Shown one piece after another: positions 1 to 4,413 of a stretch of DNA of 9,389 bases. How positions within the stretch are numbered: the stretch's first letter is position 1; every line of letters begins with the position of its first letter. The translations under genes were made by a program, and so were the position numbers. The stretch is from Eubacterium sp. (GTDB lineage Bacteria > Bacillota > Clostridia > Lachnospirales > Lachnospiraceae): assembly GCA_024697885.1 (NCBI GenBank), contig JAILSA010000293.1, positions 1 to 9,389 of the forward strand, in the 5' to 3' direction. Below the pieces are notes generated by a model. The model had not been told where the DNA came from. It worked only from the letters and a program-made list of their open reading frames with translations, and ran no database searches.

Positions 1-249
1 CCTGATGTGGTCCTCTACGAGGAGGGGCTAGACAATTATATTTTGCAAAAATCTGTGGAATATATTAGCAATGCCGACATGTTAATCATCGGCGGAACTT
101 CCCTGGCAGTCTATCCCGCCGCCGGTCTCATTGACTACTACCGGGGCAAGAAACTGGTTTTAATCAACCGGGATTCCACTCCGAGAGACAGTATGGCCGA
201 TTTGATTATTCACGATTCCATCGGCTCTGTCTTAGAAGAATTTATCTAA
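1..249 (+). CDS. NAD-dependent protein deacylase (sirtuin), C-terminal part
   Basis: Only the last 82 codons are in the window; the reading frame is open from base 1, so the gene is cut by the window edge and is not a pseudogene. The visible part matches the end of the Rossmann domain of class III (sirtuin/CobB/SIR2-like) deacylases. It begins PDVVLYEEGL, the segment after the zinc module. Then come GGTSLAVYPAAGL, the family's GTSLxVxPA motif that contacts NAD, and LVLINRDSTPRD, the usual I-N motif binding the adenosine ribose. Family members remove acyl groups from protein lysines, using NAD and releasing nicotinamide and O-acyl-ADP-ribose in the cytoplasm. The catalytic histidine and zinc cysteines would lie upstream and cannot be checked. 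The gene converges on the minus-strand phosphoesterase with 36 bp between the stops. Family assignment is fairly sure; the preferred acyl group cannot be told. Confidence 0.88.
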   Translation, partial: PDVVLYEEGLDNYILQKSVEYISNADMLIIGGTSLAVYPAAGLIDYYRGKKLVLINRDSTPRDSMADLIIHDSIGSVLEEFI

Positions 250-294
250 GTGTGACAAGCCTGCCCCATTCTAGCGGGGCAGACCTTAGATAAA
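241..294. terminator. Inverted repeat between two convergent genes, possible bidirectional terminator
   Basis: A perfect 10-bp outer inverted repeat, TTTATCTAAG (241-250) with CTTAGATAAA (285-294), encloses a GC-rich 7-bp stem, CTGCCCC (261-267) with GGGGCAG (276-282), with an 8-base loop. The sirtuin stop codon lies in the left outer arm and the phosphoesterase stop codon in the right outer arm. The placement suits a shared terminator for the two converging transcripts. Against a textbook intrinsic terminator, there is no long T run directly after the GC stem in either direction; the nearest on the + strand is TTATTTTT at 297-304. The structure is seen directly; its function is inferred. Confidence 0.45.
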
Positions 295-1401
295 AGTTAT
301 TTTTACAATTTCACTAGGCGCCATGATTTTGGAGGGAATTCCCTCTGCCCCCGTCCCCGAACTGGTGATGGCAGTCATGGTGCCTATTTTTTTCTGGCCA
401 TAAATCATGTCATTGGCCAAAAGATCTATATAATTTTTTATAGGATACTGACCCCCCTCGGTGTGACCACACAGGGTCAGACATACCTTGGACTTACTTA
501 TCTCTTCTAGAATCCTTGGTCGATGGCTGACAAGTATGGTAGGTAAGCCTTTAGAGTCCACCTGACCAAGATAATCTCCCACTGCCAGCTTTTTCTCGTC
601 CGTCCGGTCCCTGAGGCCCACCAGGCAGACCTTGCCCCCAAGCAAACTTTTTTGGTCCTTTAGCATCTGCACATTGTGGTCGGCCATCCAGTTCTCGAAC
701 TCATTCTCCTGCTCTTTTTGACTCTCTCCCTCTACAGAGAAAATTCCGTAGGTGGGATGGCAGGCTTTTAGCTTTTTCCCCAAATATTCTATGTCCTCCT
801 GGCGGGAATTGTCATCTACCACATCTCCCCCAAGGATTAAAAGATCTGGCTCTATCTGGTCAATTTTTTCAAAAATATCGTCCAGGCCAGAGGCATCCGT
901 CCCTGTGCTTATATGACAATCTGACACAAAGACAATCTCCATCGCCCCCTTCATGTCCGCCTCTGTGGCCACCTGGTATTCTGTCGTGCGAATCCAGCGA
1001 AGGTTGGCAAAGGAAAGGCCACCAATCACAGCGGAAATCAAGATAAAAAGGTAGATCGACTTGGCTGGATGGTTTATAAAAAAGTAAAATTTTCCCTTCT
1101 TTTTTGTCTTTTTTAAAATCAGGCGAATCAACTCCCTGATCAGGCAAAAAACCGGGGTGTATAGATATATATTCAAAAAAACAGCCGAAAAGACCAGGGC
1201 TATATTTTTTACTGCAGCCCCCGGTATTTTGGCTGAAAAATTTTGACATACAAAGAGTGTCCCAAGAATCAAAACCTGGAACACTGCATAGGAAATGTTT
1301 GACAGTCCCGCCCGCTTCCACAAGTGAAAAAAGCGGAGCAGGGAGTAGGCAAACAGGATAAAAATCAAAAAATAGGTAAGTAGTCGGGCAAGAATCATCA
1401 T
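286..1401 (-). CDS. Membrane-anchored metallophosphoesterase-family protein with altered active-site motifs
   Basis: A 371-residue protein in two parts. Residues 1-135 hold about four hydrophobic membrane segments (roughly 5-25, 37-55, 66-96 and 115-133). The rest is a calcineurin-like metallophosphoesterase domain resembling the YkuE/YaeI group. The first metal motifs are intact: SDCHI with D161 and H163, and GGDVVDD with D193. So are the histidine in SHRP (H293) and the first histidine of the GHxH motif (H313). Two canonical sites differ. The GNHD/E motif reads GES (225-227), losing both the metal-binding Asn and the catalytic His, and the last GHTH histidine is glutamate (E315, in GHTEGGQ). 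It may be catalytically weak, inactive or altered in substrate. Relatives hydrolyse phosphoesters, some acting on lipid-type substrates at the membrane. The chosen ATG (the first of ATGATG) has a strong GGGGGAGG Shine-Dalgarno 7 bases upstream. It lies 23 bp behind the L,D-transpeptidase gene, so probably the same operon. Confidence 0.8.
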   Translation of the reverse strand: MMILARLLTYFLIFILFAYSLLRFFHLWKRAGLSNISYAVFQVLILGTLFVCQNFSAKIPGAAVKNIALVFSAVFLNIYLYTPVFCLIRELIRLILKKTKKKGKFYFFINHPAKSIYLFILISAVIGGLSFANLRWIRTTEYQVATEADMKGAMEIVFVSDCHISTGTDASGLDDIFEKIDQIEPDLLILGGDVVDDNSRQEDIEYLGKKLKACHPTYGIFSVEGESQKEQENEFENWMADHNVQMLKDQKSLLGGKVCLVGLRDRTDEKKLAVGDYLGQVDSKGLPTILVSHRPRILEEISKSKVCLTLCGHTEGGQYPIKNYIDLLANDMIYGQKKIGTMTAITSSGTGAEGIPSKIMAPSEIVKITFI

Positions 1402-1424
1402 TTAAATTCCTCCCCCTTTCTCAA

Positions 1425-2807
1425 CTAGTATACAATAACTGGTGTGCCGATGCTGACCATGCCATAGAGTTTTGCCGCGTTTGACAGTGGCATATTGACA
1501 CAACCGTGGGATCCGCCTGAACGGTAAAGGCTTCCTCCAAAGCGGGAACGCCAGGTGGCATCGTGAAGTCCCTGGCCGCTCCAGTTAAATGGCATCCAAT
1601 AATTTACAAAGGACCGGTAGCCCTGAACTGCCATAGTTCCCAGGTACCTGTTGGTCTGTTTTCCGTAAATTCTATGTACACCACGCACAGTGGAGCGCTC
1701 TGCGGTTGGAAGTCCTGTTACCACGTCGGACTCCATTTTCAACTTGCCATTTTTGTAGAACCAGAGGTGCTGGCGACTGATGCTGACCTCTACATAGGTG
1801 TCTCCCACATCATCCTTGCCATGCTTCACTGCCCCATTTCGATAAACTGGCTCCAGGGTCTTACTCTTTTTGTTTTTCAAGAGCGTGTTAAGTTTTTTCA
1901 CTGTCTCTTCTTCATTGATCCACCAGCCGAGGATTCCGCCCTTGAGTTTTATCTTGCCGTCCTTGGTGGTCTTGAAGGTTCTAGTCTTGCCATAGGTGTT
2001 ATACTTCTTGGCAAGCTTGCGAACATACTTGGCGGTCCAATCTAATTTGAGCTTGGCCTTATTGTTTTTGTAAACCAAGTGCTTAGCCAAAATACTGGAA
2101 TCTATTACCTCTTTTTTCTTGCCGAATTTGTAGGTAATTTTTATCTTTCTGTAGTCCTTAAAAGCCTTGTCTGCCGCCTGAATCTCTGGGGAGTCCTTGG
2201 TGACTGTAGGCTTGACATAGTAGTCAGACAGCTGGTAATTCAGGTCTTTTCCAGCTTGCAAATCCGACATAATCTGGCTGAGGAAGGCTTGATAATCCAC
2301 ATTGTCTCCCTGAACTTCTTCCACCAAATTAAGGGCCTTATCAAAATAGGCATCCTTGGTCTCCTGGCTGGCTTCCGGAAGAGCCTCTTCTAGGAGCTGC
2401 TGAATTTTATCACTGTCAGCTGTCACACTGGCCGCCTGAACATTGACCTCTACTGTTTTTTGCAAAAGATAGGAAAAAAAGGAAATCTGGTCCTTGGCGT
2501 CCTGAACCTGGTCCTTGGAATAATCCATATTTACTGCCTGGGAAATATTGACCTTATATTGGCTACCGTCCTTGTCTACCAAAATAGTGCAGTTAGGGGC
2601 CTGGTTCAAAACTTCCACCGCCTGGTCCACTGTCATAGACCCTACCTGGGTTCCATTGGCAATGGTGTCTGCCGCAAATTTTCCCCCGAAATAGTTTCTA
2701 CTTAAAATAAAAATAACAGCCAAAAGAGCCACTAGGGCCACTCCACCTGTTATGCATCCTATTAAGACCTTTTTGTTCTCTTTCATTTCCCTTTCAACCT
2801 CTCTCAT
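1425..2807 (-). CDS. Membrane-anchored L,D-transpeptidase (YkuD domain) with VanW/YoaR-type peptidoglycan-binding modules
   Basis: A 460-residue cell-wall enzyme. A short cytoplasmic tail is followed by one membrane anchor (about 13-36), so the rest lies outside the membrane. Residues about 45-330 look like two copies of the PG_binding_4 module that often precedes YkuD domains, the first marked by NGTQVGSMTVDQAVEVLN; the second is notably lysine-rich. The C-terminal 120 residues are the YkuD domain, beginning near YVEVSISRQHLWFYKNGK and carrying the catalytic motif SGGSHGCVNMP, with H434 and nucleophile C436. Such enzymes form 3-3 cross-links between peptidoglycan stems or attach proteins to them, and resist most penicillins. 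Two starts compete: ATG at 2807 (preceded by GAGATGG) and ATG at 2786, eight codons in (preceded by AGAGAGG and AAGGG). The protein is equivalent either way. It lies 43 bp behind the tRNA and 23 bp ahead of the phosphoesterase gene. Confidence 0.93.
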   Translation of the reverse strand: MREVEREMKENKKVLIGCITGGVALVALLAVIFILSRNYFGGKFAADTIANGTQVGSMTVDQAVEVLNQAPNCTILVDKDGSQYKVNISQAVNMDYSKDQVQDAKDQISFFSYLLQKTVEVNVQAASVTADSDKIQQLLEEALPEASQETKDAYFDKALNLVEEVQGDNVDYQAFLSQIMSDLQAGKDLNYQLSDYYVKPTVTKDSPEIQAADKAFKDYRKIKITYKFGKKKEVIDSSILAKHLVYKNNKAKLKLDWTAKYVRKLAKKYNTYGKTRTFKTTKDGKIKLKGGILGWWINEEETVKKLNTLLKNKKSKTLEPVYRNGAVKHGKDDVGDTYVEVSISRQHLWFYKNGKLKMESDVVTGLPTAERSTVRGVHRIYGKQTNRYLGTMAVQGYRSFVNYWMPFNWSGQGLHDATWRSRFGGSLYRSGGSHGCVNMPLSNAAKLYGMVSIGTPVIVY

Positions 2808-2850
2808 ATTTTTCCATCTCTTTGCTGTCTAGGTCCACTGTTGAAAAAAA

Positions 2851-2936
2851 CGGAGACGGTGGGATTCGAACCCACGTGCCCGTGAGGGCAAAACGATTTC
2901 GAGTCGTTCTCGTTATGTCCACTTCGATACGTCTCC
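2851..2936 (-). tRNA. tRNA-Ser (anticodon CGA)
   Basis: The minus strand folds into a complete class II tRNA of 86 bases. The acceptor stem is GGAGACG paired with CGTCTCC, followed by discriminator G (2851). The D arm has a 3-bp stem TCG/CGA typical of serine tRNAs. The anticodon stem AACGA/TCGTT carries loop CTCGAAA with anticodon CGA at 2901-2899, reading UCG. A long variable arm (GCCC/GGGC stem) and a T arm GTGGG-TTCGAAT-CCCAC follow. The 3' CCA is not encoded: the sequence runs straight into seven Ts (2850-2844), so CCA must be added by the nucleotidyltransferase. It sits between holA and the L,D-transpeptidase gene on the same strand. Confidence 0.97.
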
Positions 2937-2959
2937 TTATGCGTAAGCACACATATTTG

Positions 2960-2988
2960 ATTAAACCATTTATTAGTTAATTTGTCAA
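2960..2988 (-). promoter_or_regulatory. Near-consensus sigma-A promoter for tRNA-Ser
   Basis: On the minus strand a perfect -35 box TTGACA (2988-2983) is followed after exactly 17 bases by TTTAAT (2965-2960), one mismatch from the -10 consensus TATAAT. Transcription would start near 2953, about 17 bases before the mature tRNA end at 2936. The -35 box lies inside the last codons of holA, and the holA stop codon is in the spacer. Its strength fits a stable RNA gene, and read-through could also feed the L,D-transpeptidase and phosphoesterase genes. Confidence 0.8.
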
Positions 2989-3996
2989 TGCTTCTAGCAG
3001 AAAGACCTCCAGCGCCACTCGCTCATCCATTTTCCCCGTTTTATAATTCATTTCCGCCTCTATAATTCCATCTAAGAGGTGGACCATTTTCTCGTGTCCT
3101 AAGGCCTTTACAGCCGCTGTGTAGTTGGGCAGGGTAAAATCTCTTACCCCCGCATAGGCGCATAGTTCACCCTTGTTAAGCCCCTTGTAAAGTCCCTCTT
3201 CCACCCGGAGCAAAATTCGGTAGTGGCGGCGTATCATGGCCATGGTCTGCTGAACTGGCTCCTTTGCCTCCCACAGATCTCGATAAAGGGCCAGGGCCTT
3301 GTCCTTCTCCTGTAGGGAAATGGCATCCAACATAGCAAATATTTTCTTGGTGATGGTTCCCGTACAAATCTCTTCTACATCCTCTAACTCCACCACATTT
3401 TCCTGTCCCACAAAGGCTATGATCTTGTCCATTTCGTTAATGAGAGTCTGCCTGTCTAATCCCACATATTCCAGAATATACTCCACCGTGGATTTCCGAA
3501 TTTTCTTCCCGTTTTTGATAAAATATCTGGCCACCCAATCCACCAATTCATAGGCCTTCTTGGCCGGCTTTAACTCAGTGACACAGCCGTTCTTCTTAAG
3601 AAATTTGGTCAGGCCACTTCTCCCATCCACCTTGGTCTCCACAAATACAACATAGGTGGTCTCTGGAAATCCCTCCAAATAGGTCACCATATCCTTGCCC
3701 CGCTGGCTGCCGCCTCCTTCTTCTCCCTCGGAAGATTTTCCTGCAAAGAGGCCACTCTCCTCCACCACAATCAGACGCTTGTCCGCCATAAAGGGAAGGA
3801 TTTGTCCCACATCTGCAATCTCCGATGGGTTCGCCTTGTCCCCGTAAAACAGGGTGCGGTTCATCTCATCCTCTGGGGCAGAAAGGGCCTGGACCAGGGC
3901 TTTTTTATAGTATTTCACCATGTAGGAATCCTCGCCATAAATAAGCTGAAAGCGTGAGATTTCCTTGGTTTTTAATTGATCATCGATGGTTTTCAT
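2977..3996 (-). CDS. holA: DNA polymerase III subunit delta
   Basis: A 339-residue protein of the usual length for HolA (YqeN in Bacillus), the clamp-loader subunit that opens the beta sliding clamp for loading at primed DNA. Recognisable parts are the N-terminal segment LIYGEDSYMVKYYKKAL (about 18-34), the strand DKRLIVVEESGLF, the segment TYVVFVETKVDGR, and the middle helical region with VGLDRQTLINEMDKI and the TITKKIFAMLDAI linker. The C-terminal collar domain ends ALEVFLLEAL. A small acidic, glycine-rich insertion (SSEGEEGGGSQRGKD) probably lies in a loop. The ATG at 3996 has Shine-Dalgarno GAGGTG 7 bases upstream. It follows comEC in the same direction, as is common in Firmicutes, but is separated from it by a 417-bp repeat-containing spacer. 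Its 3' end contains the -35 box of the tRNA promoter. Confidence 0.92.
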   Translation of the reverse strand: MKTIDDQLKTKEISRFQLIYGEDSYMVKYYKKALVQALSAPEDEMNRTLFYGDKANPSEIADVGQILPFMADKRLIVVEESGLFAGKSSEGEEGGGSQRGKDMVTYLEGFPETTYVVFVETKVDGRSGLTKFLKKNGCVTELKPAKKAYELVDWVARYFIKNGKKIRKSTVEYILEYVGLDRQTLINEMDKIIAFVGQENVVELEDVEEICTGTITKKIFAMLDAISLQEKDKALALYRDLWEAKEPVQQTMAMIRRHYRILLRVEEGLYKGLNKGELCAYAGVRDFTLPNYTAAVKALGHEKMVHLLDGIIEAEMNYKTGKMDERVALEVFLLEALTN

Positions 3997-4029
3997 AAAT
4001 TTACACCTCGCGGTAAAAAGTCATTTATC

Positions 4030-4058
4030 ATTGTAACATAAAAGGGGGTTTGGTGCTA
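4030..4058 (-). promoter_or_regulatory. Candidate promoter for holA (extended -10)
   Basis: On the minus strand TGTTACAAT (4038-4030) forms an extended -10 element, TGnTACAAT, matching TATAAT at five of six positions. The hexamer 17 bases upstream (TAGCAC, 4058-4053) is a poor -35 match, which extended -10 promoters tolerate. The start would fall near 4023, giving a leader of about 25 bases that contains the holA ribosome site (GAGGTG, 4009-4004). This would let holA be expressed separately from the comEC operon. Sequence evidence only, moderate at best. Confidence 0.4.
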
Positions 4059-4118
4059 GATGGTTTTGGGGCGGGGGTTGGCGCGGTGTTTGGCTTTTCT
4101 GGCGCTGGGTTTGGTGCT
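4046..4118 (+). repeat. GT-rich flank with a degenerate partial copy of the repeat head
   Basis: The 12-mer GGGTTTGGTGCT occurs at 4046-4057 and again at 4107-4118, just before the first full tandem unit. Both copies lead into a similar TGGTTTTGGGG / ATGATTTTGGGG stretch, so the left copy looks like a decayed repeat head. The interval is rich in G and T on the + strand, with G runs at 4044-4048, 4068-4071 and 4073-4077, opposite to the A/C-rich right flank. I see no convincing gene in it. Confidence 0.6.
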
Positions 4119-4304
4119 GGCTATGATTTTGGGGTTTTTCTCGGATATCTTAGCCAGCCCAACCCTAAAAAGGCCCAAAACTTGCTTTTCTGGCTATGAT
4201 TTTGGGATTTCTCTCGGATATCTTAGCCAGCTCCACCCTAAACAGGTCCAAAACTTGCTTTTTTGGCTATGATTTTGGGATTTTTCTCGGATATCTTAGC
4301 CAGC
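4119..4304 (+). repeat. Tandem repeat, 73-bp period, two full units plus a 40-bp third
   Basis: Units start at 4119, 4192 and 4265, each with GGCTATGATTTTGGG, then a T/C-rich stretch, then CTCGGATATCTTAGCCAG. The first two units stay alike over the whole 73 bp, including the part after CCAG (CCAAAACTTGCTTTT), so they are tandem duplicates. The third keeps only the first 40 bp. Within each unit GGCTA-T-GAT can pair with ATC-T-TAGCC, making a 37-base stem-loop with one T/T mismatch; between units 2 and 3, CCAAAA (4248-4253) can pair with TTTTGG (4261-4266). The period is not a multiple of three and I see no credible coding frame. The array fills much of the comEC-holA spacer. Origin and role unknown. 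Confidence 0.88.
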
Positions 4305-4305
4305 C

Positions 4306-4363
4306 CCTTCCAAGCCAGCCCCACCCAAGCCTAAAACCCAGACCTTCCAAGCCAGCTCCACCC
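4306..4363 (+). repeat. 21-bp direct repeat pair in the AC-rich flank
   Basis: CCTTCCAAGCCAGCCCCACCC at 4306-4326 recurs at 4343-4363 with a single change (C to T at base 15 of the unit), a 37-bp period. Both copies contain GCCAGCYCCACCC, the same sequence that follows TTAGCCAG in tandem unit 2. The pair therefore looks derived from the tails of the 73-bp units by further duplication. Confidence 0.7.
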
Positions 4364-4370
4364 TAAAAAT

Positions 4371-4410
4371 CCCCTAACCCCCAGTCCCAACACACCTCCC
4401 CCACCACCCC
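4371..4410 (-). other. G-run cluster, G-quadruplex-like, just downstream of comEC
   Basis: On the minus strand, 4 to 43 bases past the comEC stop codon, five G runs follow one another: GGGG (4410-4407), GGGGG (4402-4398), GGG (4388-4386), GGGGG (4382-4378) and GGGG (4374-4371). The loops are 4, 9, 3 and 3 bases, which satisfies the usual G-quadruplex pattern. On the comEC transcript this would be an RNA structure in the 3' untranslated region. Alternatively it is only a product of the skewed composition of the spacer. Confidence 0.45.
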
Positions 4411-4413
4411 GCC

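Noticed and set aside
1..249. Short sirtuin fragment as a pseudogene
   Set aside because: The frame is open to the first base with intact family motifs, so truncation is explained by the window edge.
869..1321. 150-codon open frame on the minus strand inside the phosphoesterase gene
   Set aside because: It is an alternative frame of a gene with clear domain motifs; its cysteine- and glycine-rich translation has no recognisable family.
1563..2045. 160-codon open frame on the + strand opposite the L,D-transpeptidase
   Set aside because: Antisense to the YkuD and binding modules, no Shine-Dalgarno or recognisable motif; a shadow of the real gene.
2844..2850. T7 run after the tRNA as an intrinsic terminator
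   Set aside because: The adjacent pairing is the tRNA acceptor stem itself, with no separate hairpin directly in front of the run. It might slow polymerase but I cannot support calling it a terminator.
4060..4272. Open frame on the + strand, 70 codons, hydrophobic start, running through the repeats
   Set aside because: Its sequence is just the repeat read in two frames (period 73 is not divisible by three), the ribosome site is poorly spaced, and composition is low-complexity. No evidence that it is a gene.
4119..4304. Possible short CRISPR array (about 40-bp repeats, 33-bp spacers)
   Set aside because: The would-be spacers of units 1 and 2 are nearly the same sequence, there are only three units, and no cas gene is near. 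It is a plain tandem repeat.
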